DNA of 64,000 nucleotides from Echinometra lucunter. Taxonomy: Eukaryota > Echinodermata > Echinoidea > Camarodonta > Echinometridae. How positions within the stretch are numbered: the first letter of the stretch is position 1; each line of letters begins with the position of its first letter. Positions 11,601 through 21,759 of this stretch are shown piece after piece. The position numbers were made by a program, and so were the translations under genes. The DNA is taken from assembly GCA_029962745.1 (NCBI GenBank), contig CM057162.1, positions 18,189,408-18,253,407 of the forward strand, given 5' to 3'. The notes beneath the pieces are model-generated. The model ran no database searches. It was not told where the DNA came from and was given only the letters and a program-made list of their open reading frames with translations.

Positions 11601-14059
11601 ATTGCTATTGATAACAGAGCCCGGGCCAACTCCCTGCGCCAACTCCAGTGTGGTCTTGCTACAACTGGAAAGCATAATATTCCAATTTCCTTTGCGTTGC
11701 TTCATGAGAATATTCTCTCTATTGCCCCATGTTGATTCCTTGATGATTTTGTGCACAAAAAATGTTATCAAAATAATTGGAAAGGGTCCAAACCAGTAAC
11801 ATGCACCTACATGTGTCTTTACCGTCAAATTTGTAAACATTGAACAGTTCTCACTAGGCCTGAGTCAAAACGGTTCCCCGCCAGGGCCCCTTCCGTCGAG
11901 CTGAAACCCGGTTATGTGTTCTCGGGTTTCTGGGTTTCATTATATCAATAAGACCCAGTATATTGCTGATTTCAGATTTGTTTCATTATTAGAAATATTT
12001 ATATACATGTACTTGTCATTTTCTTACCCCATAGTCAAAGTATGTTCTGTTAAAAGCAATTCTTCTGAACACAAATTGATCTTCCAAGAAAATTGAGAAA
12101 ATGTAAAATTTCATGTACAAAGTGAATGGAGAGCTGCTCGCATATGATGTCATCAGTGTTGCCAATTTGCAGAGCCGAGAGTAGTTTACTAGAAAATGTA
12201 AATGAGTGTAATTTTCTTATTCTTGGACTGATTTTGCTCATTTCTTTTTTTTTTTAAATGCTGTTTAAATTTATCTCCTTTTATTGAAACAGTGAAACTT
12301 CTAGGGTGGACTTACCCTTTAAGATCATGCACAGATTGAACAAAGATAAAACAAAAGTTAAGAGAAAAGTTAAGACAATTTTTTCAGAATTATCGATTTA
12401 ATCTTAACACGGAAGATACAACGAAATTAGAGAAAAACAATTTTCTCTTGGTTTGTTATGAGCAAAGTTTGAATCCATTTCTTTCCTTTATCAATGGCAG
12501 CCCACTCCTAGGGTATGATGTATTTGTGGACCGTCATCCTGACAACTTCTACGACGAGCGTTACTACTCCACTCTGACGGTCCGCAGCACGAATATGGGC
12601 CATGTCGGAACTTACGAGTGCACCTTTGAGAACTCGCAAGGGATAGATTCGGCCTCTATCAACCTGGGATGTGAGTAATAACAGTTTTGAGTGAACCCTA
12701 GAGTCTCCAGTTTTCCAGGATAAGGAAAACAGAAAATTTCAAGGAATTTAGGAGGAACAAGGAATTTTGCAAAAACATAACTTTTTAATGTCAGAAAATT
12801 TGAATTGCGAAAAATACAGTGAAAAACATTTTAAAAACGAAGCAAAAATCCAGTAAAGCAAACTGTCATTTTTTGTGCATAAGTGAAAAATCTGGATTAA
12901 ACCTGTTTGCAGTGTTTAGCGACTGTGTTCGTGAAGCTTCAGTTGCGTCTGCAGTGCATATTTTTTAGTTTTACTATGTTACAATTGCTTCGTCATATTT
13001 TTGTACATGTCAACTGAAGAATGCGGAATTTGAACTTTAGAACACCGAAGAACACAGAATTTGCATTTTAGAAAACGGAGAACTGGGGACTTTAGTGAAC
13101 CTATACATGACAGAGTGGTGAATTTCCACTTGGTCTAATCCCACTTTGTCTAATGCCTGTTTGGTCTCATCCCACATGGTCTTAACATTTTGTCTACAAC
13201 CAGTTTGTCTAATAAACATTTGGTCTAATTGCCGCTTAGCCAGTTTATCATTGTGTCAAATTTCCAGTTAGGCTATGCCCATTTCATCTAATGCCCGCTT
13301 GGTCTAACACCACTTAGTCTATCTGATTACATGAACTGATAAATGGACCAAATGGCCATGAGACGAAATGAGGAAAACAAAGAAGACGAAGTAGCAATTA
13401 GACCATTTGATCATCAGACAAAATGCCAATTAGTCCAAGTGAGTATTAGACTAAGTGATGATTGGAGCAAACATCAATTAGACCAAATTGATAGTAGACC
13501 AAATGGGTTTAGCCATAGTGATGTTAGACGATCTGCAAATTAGACCAACTGGTATTAGACCAAGTGGCTATAAACCAACAGAATTCCTTGTTATTTGGTT
13601 TGGCCCAATAACTTTTGATGCAAATCCCTAAAAAAACATACAAAATACATGAGTAGAAAGAGTAAAAATTTTAACAGTTTACAAATGTGGCCCGGCAATC
13701 ACGGACTGTCACGTTTGCCCATCCCGTTTTGTCCATGGTTGCCAGAAATGTGACTGCTGTGGCCGCCGGGAACATAGTGTAAAAGTAGCATCATTGTAAC
13801 AGAGAGGACTGTGTAGAGTGATAAATATATACATCCATAAACTAGACTACAGACGGGGCTGCCTTGGCCGCCGGGAACACAGTGCAAACGTAGCATTAGA
13901 ATCCCAGCTTTCAGATTCTATAAAAATCAGAAAACCAAACATTTCCGACTTCATGGCGGTTTGAGAGTGGCGGGTCACATATGAACTAAATAAGTAAGCC
14001 TTGGACTTAGCCATGCATATATATATACATGTAAGATGAATGACAACATTTCTCATAAT

Positions 14060-14099
<40 letters not shown>

Positions 14100-14849
14100 G
14101 CAGTGGAACCCACCATCGATTACAGTAAGTTTTTAATCTAGATCCAGCCTCGTATTGATAATGGCATTCTAAGAGGATGTATACGCAAATTCAGTGCTTA
14201 ATTTTCTTATACGATTTCATCAGAAATTACTTCCAAAATTTTGGAAAGCTTTGATCTGGTCTTCTTCATTGCAAATTAAACTGTTTCCCCAATCACACCC
14301 TTCATTTATGACATACATGTAAATTTAGGTTGGAGTGATTGCCATTTGTATTTTTTTATTGTAAGATGTTTAGAAAGTGGAAATCTTCTTCTTCTTCTTC
14401 ATCTTTTTCTTCTTCTCATTATTATTATTGTGTGATGATACTAGTTTGTTTTGGATTATTTTTTGAAAATTCATTAATTCAGTTCCTTGCTTGTTGATAT
14501 AACACTGCTACATTGATATCAAAATGACAAACAGTACTATTGATCACTTAAACTTGACATAATTTTTATCGTATCCAAACTTCCATTGTGTTGTTATTTT
14601 GTTTGTTTAGTTTTTAGTGTTGTTTTCCTCAATGAAATTGTATATTTCGAAAGTGTTTCAACCAAGTTGCTTGTAAATAAGATTTATAAGAGGATCTTTG
14701 TAATTGCTGAGGTATCATTTTAAGTGCTGTGTGCCCTAAAATATGAATCCTTTCATTACCTGTTGCCTGTTATTTATAGTGAAAAATACCTTTGTCTGAT
14801 CTCACTATTTTTTTTCCCTTCAGACTTTGGAGCCAAGAATGAGCTGTAA
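2601..14849 (+). CDS. Ig gene A: signal peptide plus three Ig domains, predicted soluble
   Basis: Exons: 2601-2664, 7952-8284, 9014-9307, 10948-11089, 12501-12670, 14104-14124, 14824-14849. All boundaries fit GT/AG, and phases chain 1-1-1-2-1-1 to 1,050 nt, i.e. 349 codons plus TAA. The N-terminus has a hydrophobic core (FCFFFLCLNML) typical of a signal peptide. Ig1 has Cys47, Trp60 and Cys115 (DSGAWSC). Ig2 has Cys157, Trp169 and Cys211 (GEYMC). Ig3 has Cys254, Trp270 and Cys318 (GTYEC) and is split by a phase-2 intron. There is no membrane helix or obvious GPI signal. The C-terminus is KNEL, which fits the ER-retrieval pattern [KRHQSA]-[DENQ]-E-L. The function is unknown; an adhesion or recognition protein is plausible. 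The last two small exons are the least certain part. Confidence 0.75.
3790..6071. mobile_element. hAT-like non-autonomous element with GATCGG clusters
   Basis: Terminal inverted repeats TAACCCTGTAA / TTACAGGGTTA are flanked by an exact 8-bp duplication GCGAGCAC (3782-3789 and 6072-6079). An 8-bp duplication is the hAT hallmark. Both subterminal zones carry many GATCGG/CCGATC motifs (3810-3890 and 5965-6060), a likely transposase-binding arrangement by analogy. The 2.3-kb interior holds no recognisable transposase. Located in intron 1 of Ig gene A. Confidence 0.85.
6080..7455. other. Intron 1 of Ig gene A, unassigned part
   Basis: AT-rich noncoding sequence. No coding exon with matching phase was seen. 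Repeat-like stretches with GTGTCACCACA and TTTTTTTGTCGCC (6660-6900) lack clear boundaries. Confidence 0.4.
7456..7865. mobile_element. TTAA-flanked MITE, family 2 copy 1
   Basis: 410 bp with ends CCCATAGAAGTACAG and (reverse complement of the right end) CCCATAGACGTACAG, flanked on both sides by TTAA (7452-7455, 7866-7869). The TTAA plus CCC start is piggyBac-like. It lies about 90 bp before the first Ig exon of gene A. Confidence 0.8.
7952..8284 (+). CDS. Ig gene A exon 2 (first Ig domain)
   Basis: 333 nt, phase 1 to phase 1, between TGTCTGCAG and GTATGT. It encodes one complete Ig fold with ITLDCEV, IEWYHDG and DSGAWSCKY. A symmetric phase-1 exon is the usual unit for a shuffled Ig domain. 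Confidence 0.85.
9014..9307 (+). CDS. Ig gene A exon 3 (second Ig domain, I-set-like)
   Basis: 294 nt, phase 1-1, between TTTTTCTAG and GTAAGT. It encodes VRLECLASGNPLPSVTW and GEYMCSVTNGYGE, a compact I-set-like domain. A decayed partial duplicate of this exon lies about 100 bp downstream (9396-9935). Confidence 0.85.
9396..9935 (+). pseudogene. Decayed duplicate of the Ig2 exon, split by a repeat
   Basis: 9412-9497 resembles the second half of exon 3 (matching blocks such as GGCTTCATCA, GGCTCAACC, CTGACCAATG and AGAGTACATG), with a deletion and out of frame. The match breaks off at the start of a repeat at 9499. It resumes about 9908-9935 with ACAAGAAAGATCTATATC and a GTA remnant resembling the exon 3 end. 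The relic therefore seems to be an exon duplication later interrupted by the 9499-9906 repeat. Confidence 0.6.
9499..9906. repeat. Foldback-type repeat, copy 1 (CAGGGTTCTCA end)
   Basis: Begins CAGGGTTCTCACTAG and ends TTGAGAACCCTC, so the ends are short inverted repeats. The interior matches 9977-10335 closely over about 360 bp. hAT-like ends are suspected, but no clean 8-bp duplication is visible. Confidence 0.6.
9977..10335. repeat. Foldback-type repeat, copy 2
   Basis: Second copy in the same orientation about 70 bp downstream, sharing blocks such as GGCAGTATATG, GTTGTCTACTAATG and CATGGGTGTTATGTACTG. It ends near GGCAAGAACCATGC. It lies in the intron between Ig2 and Ig3 of gene A. Confidence 0.6.
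10431..10828. mobile_element. Inverted-repeat MITE, family 3 copy 1
   Basis: Ends resemble CTAAAGTCCCCAGTTTTCCG on the left and its inverted counterpart (CGGAAAACTGG..ACTTTAG) on the right. A related copy lies at 12691-13102. The target duplication is not resolved. Confidence 0.6.
10948..11089 (+). CDS. Ig gene A exon 4 (third Ig domain, first half)
   Basis: 142 nt after CGTTTCAG, ending at GTGAGT in phase 2. It encodes VTENSEAVLVCIS and DVFWTVNG, i.e. the B and C strands with the first Cys and core Trp. The partner half is exon 5. Confidence 0.75.
11107..11428. mobile_element. Foldback MITE with GGGGGTGTTTCATAAAGC ends
   Basis: About 322 bp. The first roughly 50 bp (GGGGGTGTTTCATAAAGCTG, then TTACTTTACGAACGACT-like sequence) are mirrored at the right end (GTTCGTAAAGTC..GCTTTATGAAACACCCCC). 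It begins only 17 bp after the Ig3 exon donor. No open frame. Confidence 0.75.
11489..11640. repeat. Partial repeat with GGGCCCCGTTTTCATAAAAC end
   Basis: Begins GGGCCCCGTTTTCATAAAAC and holds CTTGTTATCAGTAACG, with a degraded inverted counterpart near TTGATAACAGAGCCCGGGCC. It looks like an eroded small inverted-repeat element. Confidence 0.4.
11840..12320. repeat. Eroded repeat related to the family 1 MITE
   Basis: Contains GAGAGCTGCTCGCATATGATGTCATCAGTGTTGCCAATTTG, recognisable here only in blocks such as TGATGTCATCA and GTTGCCAATTTGC, resembling the arms of 83-671. It ends with GGTGGACTTACCCTTTAA. Boundaries are unclear. Confidence 0.35.
12501..12670 (+). CDS. Ig gene A exon 5 (third Ig domain, second half)
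   Basis: 170 nt after AATGGCAG, ending at GTGAGT in phase 1. It encodes YYSTLTVRSTNMGHVGTYEC and then TFENSQG, the E-F-G region with the second Cys. Its single first base completes the codon split by the phase-2 intron. Confidence 0.8.
12691..13102. mobile_element. Inverted-repeat MITE, family 3 copy 2
   Basis: Ends GTGAACCCTAGAGTCTCCAG and GGGGACTTTAGTGAACC. The interior blocks match the family 3 copy at 10431-10828 in inverted orientation. It starts 21 bp after the Ig3 exon donor. Confidence 0.6.
13125..13600. repeat. Foldback minisatellite of TTTGGTCTAAT units
   Basis: From 13125 to about 13325 the strand repeats variants of CTTGGTCTAATNCC every roughly 15-22 bp. From about 13343 to 13600 it repeats the reverse complement (TTAGACCAAATG-like). 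About ten degenerate units face about ten inverted ones, so one strand could fold into a long imperfect hairpin. The chance reading frame over the second half is not a gene. Confidence 0.7.
14104..14124 (+). CDS. Ig gene A exon 6 (21-nt microexon)
   Basis: A microexon coding LEPTIDY after a long CT repeat and TTTCGCAG, with donor GTAAGT. Phase 1-1, so it can be skipped without changing frame. It is called from splice consensus and phase only. Confidence 0.5.
14824..14849 (+). CDS. Ig gene A exon 7 (terminal, KNEL end)
   Basis: After TTTTTTTTCCCTTCAG the frame reads NFGAKNEL and then TAA. The tetrapeptide fits the ER-retrieval consensus. The 3' UTR presumably follows. The nearest AATAAA candidates are far downstream (about 16187 and 20362), so the transcript end is not determined. 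Confidence 0.5.
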
Positions 14850-14957
14850 GAGATGTTCAGATGTCAAGCTGTCTTTCACTTGCTCTTTATCGTGATCAGT
14901 ACTGCTCGGAATCACAGGGAATGCGTGGTACTTCATACGCCTCTTATGCGCCTTTAA

Positions 14958-15366
14958 CCCATTCGTGACAGGAAATATTTAAAGCCTAATTTGATCAGCT
15001 TTTATTCTTCAAATTGGCAACACCAACATTTTTATTTTATTGCTACATTTTTCTTATAAAACATCATGTATCTGAAATGAATATAGATTGACAGAAATTA
15101 TGATGAGAAGTCAAAAAGTTGCCAATTTGCAGGGGAAAACGGTGGTTTTAAACCTTCTATCACGTTATCAATTTAAGGATTCTAATGCTTATTTTCCTTT
15201 AAAAAATTTTCAGCATCAAACAACGAATATTGAGGCAACCAAAATGGGCACAGTTTGTGTATAATTTTTTGCTCTTTCTGCTCATGTATTTGGTATGATT
15301 TTTAGGGCCTTGCATCAAAAGTTATTAAACCAAACCACAAAATGTGGACCCTCTGTCTCGAATGGG
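14958..15366. mobile_element. TTAA-flanked MITE, family 4 copy 1
   Basis: 409 bp, ends CCCATTCGTGACAG and (reverse complement of right end) CCCATTCGAGACAG, flanked by TTAA at 14954-14957 and 15367-15370. A close copy is at 55416-55826. It lies about 105 bp after the Ig gene A stop, probably within its 3' UTR. Confidence 0.85.
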
Positions 15367-15370
15367 TTAA

Positions 15371-18048
15371 TGTGTACCAATCAACAAAAACCATTTGACT
15401 GTGTATTCTAGGGATTTCATGCTGCTGTACTCTATTCAAATTATAAGATTTAATAGTTCATATTTTACTCCTCGATAGAGATATGTTTCTACTTTGAATA
15501 TATTCTCGCTAAACATGAAAAGGACTAGTGAGGAGGCTAATAGTCTAGTCAACGTAGCTGTATGTTTGTGCAGAAATCAGGGTGTTTTGGGAATTCCAAC
15601 TGAATTTAATTCCGTAACTGAAGTTTCATGATATCCTATACTGTATAAGCTGAAATTTTTCGCTGTGGTTATTTTCGCTAATTTCGCGATGATGACCTCG
15701 CCAAAATTTCCACTTAGTAAAATGCCTATATACTTGTATAGAAATAGCTTTCAAAACGTGAAAATAATGACTCGCTAATATGTCAAACTTGAGTCAAATT
15801 GCTCAAATATCTGTACGCCAAAATATTAGCTTATACAGTATTTTCATTCATACTTGTTATTATTAAATCATGAAATGGGAAGCCAAAGCTGGAGGGATTA
15901 TATTTTACTTTGTACATTCTAGCTGTCCAGACACAACGTAAGTAATGTGGGTGATTGCTACGCTTCAAGAGGTTCTGAATCCAGGATGTTGTGATGCACA
16001 ATGATGTTGGACTGTGGTGATTGGATTTAGGAAAGGTGGGTGGGGGAAGGGTAAGAGATACCCATGGGCGATGAGCGATGGGTGATTTTGCCCTCTGCAA
16101 AGTTCAGATAGCTCCCTAAAGTCCTTAACACCGAATTCTTCCGTTTTCTTCAGAGTTGCCCTTACCTCAGCTCTGAAAATAAGCAATAAATTTGCGAATC
16201 GTGATCTAGGAGAAAGCAGAATTGTTTCTTTGAAAAACATACACATAAGTCTTCATACTGATACTAATGCATACTCTCAAGGAGAAAATTGGGATATCAG
16301 CAATTAAAATCCAATGTGACTCCCTTGGGCCTAGAAAAAGCTCCTTTAATTTGCCCATGGGAGCTATTTTGTTCAGAGAATAGCTCTCCTTGAAAAAAAA
16401 ATGTATATATATATGTTTTTACCCTGCTAGTGACAAGGAATTCCAAATAGAGCTGTGAAGTAAAAGGTTTAGAACCTCTGGGTTTTATCTACGGTATGAT
16501 TTCTCTTTTAGAAGTGAAGACATAATCTAAACCTCTGTTTATAGCCAGAGTATACGGTAGAAGGCCTTGTCATCACTTATTTTATATGTATTGGCCATAT
16601 ATTCACATGTTTGCCATTCTATGTATTGTAAAAAAAACTACATACCCAATGATCAAAACAAGAATTTGGTTGAAAAAGAGGTGCAAGGCTTTAAGGCTGA
16701 ACATTATAAAATGTGTAACTCACAAAAATTTGCAAAAAGAGAGAGAGAGAGAGAGAGAGAACAAAAATCTGTCTTGGCCCTTTCAGGGTTAAGTTTTGTT
16801 GTTGTTTATGTTTGGGTTTTTTTTTTTGGGGGGGGGGGGTGGTTATGAATTATGTGCTTCACTAATAATATTGAGATCACAGTGTAGTTTTAAGGTCCTT
16901 AATCCATTCTTACTGTAAAAGTTGAGTTTGATCTAAACCTGATAATCCATGCTCTTGCCAAAATAATGTACAAGACAACAAAACCTTGCTGACTTGTGCG
17001 AGTAATATGAAAAATGTTTCATGCACCCGAGGAGAAAATTGTGCCTTACAAAGACAAATATTTTTGATACACTTTGAGCAAACTAAACTTGAATTCTCGT
17101 AGAATATCCTAAAACCGTTGAAGAACAGTTAGTTTTGGGCAAAAATATTTACCGTAATCACATTGATATCCATGAATTTATGCTCGAGGAAGAATTTGAT
17201 ATGCCGTTAATTTATTGTGATATACACCTGTTGTACCTAGTTAGAATACTGCAAAAACATTGACTTTTTAATTGTGTTTTTTGTTAATTTATTTATTTTT
17301 TGTTAATGGCTGCATTTCAGTTATTGTAAACTGAACAAGAAACACAATTTCCATCAGAAAGCTAATGAAATTGACTAATACTTCTAGTGTCCATCACGCA
17401 TGTAGTATGTATTCTTCATGCATCTATAGACTAAATGAGCGGAATAACAGGGCAATAATTTGGATATTTTCACAGATAATGAAAAAGGAAGGGTTTTTAA
17501 AATATGTTTTATTTCTTAATGTAGCAACAGTTCAGTACCTATTCTCAGAAAAATCCGTCTATGAAGTACTGGTCCATTCTCGGTACTACTTTCTAATGTT
17601 CGTACTATTTCATTAATGGTGGGAGAATTTTTAATTATTACATTTTTTTTCAAGGAACTCTTGGACTGAACCTTGACATACATGTACACCTTTACAGAGG
17701 TGCATGTTAAAATTTTTGAAAAGAAAGCATTGTATTGGAATGGGGGAAGGAGACTGACCTACATGTAGAAAGTGATCATTTGTTTTACTGGGCAGTATGC
17801 CTTCTGTTTTGCTGTGGTGCTGTCTGATTGATATACTGAATATTTTACAATGAATTTCAAAATGAAAATGAGTGCTTGAAGCTTGTTAGACTTGTATTTT
17901 TAGAGGCTGCAATTTTTGTATTCATATGTTATTGTATTCTAGTCAAAATATTGCCAAATTTCTAGCTGTATTCAGGTAGCTGAAGTTATGAAATAGATTC
18001 ACTATAGCATGAAACTCTGTAAGAAAATATAGTGCCAGTGTACTCCAG
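15371..18048. other. Spacer after Ig gene A
   Basis: AT-rich sequence without convincing exons. It holds a GA repeat (about 16738-16760), a T-run joined to a G-run (about 16809-16840) and a possible AATAAA at about 16187. Open frames here are short and low complexity. Confidence 0.4.
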
Positions 18049-18056
18049 AATAATAT

Positions 18057-19746
18057 CAGTGGCGTATCGCGGGGAGGGGGGCAAGGAGGGCACGAGCTAC
18101 AGGTGTCACTTGGGTGCAAAAAAGCAAAACGTGGGTGGGCTGTTAAAACCTCGTATCTCAAAATTTAAAAATTTTGAGGACAGCTCAGAAAAAGCTGTAT
18201 TTTCGAATTATGGCAATGGTGGCAACTAGTGCTGTAACATCACGGTTATTTTCAATTCCGTTTAACGGGGAGTCAAAACCGAACGGTTTTCGGATAAACG
18301 AAAACATCACGCCTTTGCCAAACTTGCCGCCTATTGAAAGTAGTGCTGTCAGCCGGTCTGGGATCGGGATTAAATCCCGGCGGCCTCAGGCCCCGAGACG
18401 GTTCCAGTATCAATCGATTGAGACCGTATCTCGGCAGAAAAAATGAATAAACAACTTATTTATTTAGGTTGTAAACTTTAGTAATTGTACTTACAAAATA
18501 CCGTGCGAGAGAGCTCATGTATAGATCTATTTGGCTTTCATTGCGATTGTATTGCGCAATAATTCGCTGCGCCGTATTCGTGTTCGTTTTCTACACATAG
18601 CTGAAGACACCAGCGAACGTACATGGTGTAACGGTCAAGGAACGTTTTTCTAGTGTTGTGGTAACGGCACTACGAAATTGTTGCTTATTTCAGTTGTCAG
18701 TGAAAAGTTGCAAAGATGAAATCCCATAGACTAGTACAGCATTTTCTCTCGCGGAACTATTCTTTTATACATGCTGAAGGTATCGATCATTTTTTATTCT
18801 CAATTTAAAGAGTATGTACTTTTGCTGCACATCGAAAGTACATGTACCGATAGGACATATCAATGATTAATGAGGCGATCTCTATGGGCGATTCCCGATC
18901 TTCAAATTGGCTTCGAAAGCTCTGCTCATGGTACTTTTTGCGGAATGCACATATTTTCGTGTTGGAGGGCGATCGCGAGCCAGCAAACAAGTGCGCGTTG
19001 CGTTACTTACATCCGAGTGTATCGCTTGTGCAGGGGCAATGAGAGGCGCGCATACGTGTTTGATACATCGAGGTGCTGCATCACCCCCGTGCGCGCCACG
19101 ACGTACGAGTGACGTGAGGGACCAATCTTTCGGTGAGCTTATCAATGGTTAGCTGACGTCGTTTAAGAACTTTGCGTTGAGAAAGATCACTAGTAAAGAC
19201 ACAGATCGTAAGTCTTGGAGTTGATTTATGATGACAATTAAGTCAGAAAAACTTGAAATATTACAAGTAGCTACACAAACAATGTGTAATCCCTGGCTGA
19301 CAGTAAATCTCCGTTTATCCGAAACCGTCGAATTGAAAACGGTTAGTGGCATGGGCGGTCGTTTACCGGACGGATAAACGTTTGACTACAGCACTAGTGG
19401 CAACCTCATATTGTCTGAAAACAGTCTCCTAATTCCTGTAGAGAACTCATTTCCAGGCAAAAGAAGGTTACCACTTTTGTCATAACCCTAAAATAGAGCT
19501 TTTTCTGAGCTGTCCTCAAATTTTTTTAATTTTGAGATCCGAGGTTTTAACAGCCCACCAAGGAAAAGCTAAAACAAGAACAAAGCAAAACATCATGACC
19601 AATCAAAGCAAGATTCCAAATTTCATGTTTTTTATTCATTTATTTATTTTTTTTTTTTCATTGGCATTGGGAGTTGGAAGTAGTAGTTGGAAGGGGGCGC
19701 AATTTCAGCACCTGCCCCAGGCCCGTTTTCCCTCGATACGCAACTG
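18057..19746. mobile_element. hAT-like foldback element (outer) with nested insertion
   Basis: Ends CAGTGGCGTATCG and CGATACGCAACTG, with 8-bp flanks AATAATAT / AATAAGAT (one mismatch). The arms are mirrored further in: GGGCTGTTAAAACCTCG and TTTTGAGGACAGCTCAG occur at 18137-18190 and inverted at 19500-19560. The middle is occupied by a second hAT-like element (18227-19396). Confidence 0.8.
18227..19396. mobile_element. hAT-like element nested in the previous one
   Basis: Ends TAGTGCTGTA / TACAGCACTA, flanked by an exact 8-bp duplication GTGGCAAC (18219-18226 and 19397-19404). It carries subterminal GGATAAACG-type motifs. 1,170 bp with no transposase recognised, so non-autonomous. Confidence 0.9.
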
Positions 19747-19754
19747 AATAAGAT

Positions 19755-20488
19755 CTAAGAATTTAAAGGTAGAGTTCTGGTAATTGAATTAATTTTTATA
19801 GGGACTGCCTAAATGTCATTTGAATAATTTACCGTACATTCATAAGTTATTAATATTCATGAAACAAGATGTTAATAAAGAAGTTTAAAAAAAAGAAAGA
19901 AAATGAAAGAAAAATCTCAAATATAAGTTCAGACTAAGTTTCCTCTGGTTGGCACTACTTTGTTGGCATTCTTTATTTTTTTGTGTTCAAGCACTTTATC
20001 TGTACTCTCAATTCATTGGACAAATGTGAAATAGTTTGACATCCAGCATTAGTTTGGATTCAGTGACGGTTTTGTCTTTTGAGTATTACCAGAGCCCTAA
20101 TGATCTTTGAATGAAATGCAATTATTATTAAGTTTGTAATTTCAGCAATATGGACATTAATTATTTATCATAATGTTAATGTGTAACGTGCATAATGTAA
20201 AAATTAATAGGATTATCATTATAGATTCTTATGTGTATATAGTTGGTCAGCGGATATCATATTTTTTCAGATGTATCATATTTTGTAAAATTCTGAAACT
20301 GAATAATTGTTGTTGAATCATTAAGTGGAGGATTATACTCATGCGCAGGTTGTGATAACATAATAAAGGGTTGCATTTCTTTTACTGCATTGTTCATGTA
20401 TGAGTTGGGTGTTTCTTTGGTGTATTTTAGATGTGATATGATTTATGAGTTGTGCTGTTAATGATAACAGTGATATTGATAGTGATTA
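19755..20488. other. AT-rich spacer
   Basis: No exon or element with clear ends was seen. An ACATAATAAAGGGTTGC stretch at about 20358 could be a polyadenylation signal, but no gene end can be tied to it. Confidence 0.35.
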
Positions 20489-21371
20489 AGATGATGATGA
20501 TGATGATGATGATGATGAATTGATGACAAAGATATTGTTTATGATGGTGATGGTGATGGTGGTGGTGGTGATGAAGGTGGTGATGGTGATGACGGTGGTG
20601 ATGAAGTTGAAGGTGATGATGATGGTGGTGGTGGTGATGAAGGTGATGATGGTGATGGTGATGATGGTGGTGATGAAGGTGATGATGGTGATGGTGATGA
20701 TGATGGTGGTGATGAAGGTGATGATGGTGATGATGATGATGATGGTGGTGATGAAGGTGATGATGGTGATGATGATGGTGGTGGTGATGAAGGTGATGAT
20801 GGTGATGATGATGATGGTGGTGATGAAGGTGATGATGGTGATGATGATGATGGTGGTGATGAAGGTGATGATGGTGATGATGATGGTGGTGATGAAGGTG
20901 ATGATGGTGATGATGATGGTGGTGGTGATGAAGGTGATGATGGTGATGATGATGATGATGGTGGTGATGAAGGTGATGATGGTGATGATGATGGTGGTGT
21001 TGATGAAGGTGATGATGGTGATGATGATGGTGGTGATGAAGGTGATGATGGTGATGGTGATGATGATGGTGGTGTTGATGAAGGTGATGATGGTGATGAT
21101 GATGATGATGGTGGTGATGAAGGTGATGATGGTGATGATGATGGTGGTGTTGATGAAGGTGATGGTGATGATGATGATGGTGGTGGTGATGAAGGTGATG
21201 GTGATAGTGATGATGGTGGTGGTGATGAAGGTGATGATGGTGATGATGATGATGGTGGTGGTGGTGATGAAGGTGATGATGATCGTGGTGGTGATGGTGG
21301 TGGTGATGATGATGGTGGTGATAAAGGTGATGATGATGGTGGTGGTGATATGTGATGATGGTGGTGGTATT
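20489..21371. repeat. GAT/GGT minisatellite
   Basis: About 0.9 kb of trinucleotide-phased repeats in which a higher-order unit such as GATGAAGGTGATGATGGTG recurs about every 24-39 bp. Because all units are multiples of three, frames stay open for long stretches (Met/Val-rich in one, Asp/Gly/Glu-rich in another). This is a consequence of the repeat, not evidence of a protein. Confidence 0.9.
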
Positions 21372-21497
21372 AATACTGATCTAGTGATCGTATGATGGTA
21401 ACGATCATGATGGTGGTGATATGGTCATGTTCGTGATTGACTGATGAAAATGGTGATGATAGTGATGCTAGTGATTGGCATATATGGCAGCTGTGGT

Positions 21498-21750
21498 CAT
21501 GGCCGTATGCAGCGGGGGCGACTCCCCCCCCCCCCCCCCCCTTGAAAACTTACATTTTTTACTGAAAATTTTCATAAAATCCAAGAAAAATGTGCAACAA
21601 ATCCTTCAATTTCACTTTTAAAAATGCAAAAGCGGCCTCGTGACCAGCTCGGTTGATTCGCTCCCTCGCTTTTGAGCTCATTCAACAAAATTTACGTGTC
21701 TTCCTCCCCCCCCCCCCCCCCCCGGAAAAAAATTGCTGCATATGGCCCTG
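21498..21750. mobile_element. hAT-like MITE with G/C runs
   Basis: 253 bp. Ends CATGGCCGTATGCAGC and GCTGCATATGGCCCTG are inverted, flanked by 8-bp GCTGTGGT / GGTGTGGT (one mismatch). Long C-runs lie just inside both ends (21523-21541 and 21706-21723). Confidence 0.75.
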
Positions 21751-21759
21751 GGTGTGGTG

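Noticed and set aside
13343..13543. A 66-codon open frame
   Set aside because: Part of the inverted half of the TTTGGTCTAAT minisatellite.
20520..21395. A 291-codon open frame rich in Met and Val
   Set aside because: It lies entirely in a GAT/GGT minisatellite, another frame is equally open, and there is no normal amino-acid composition.
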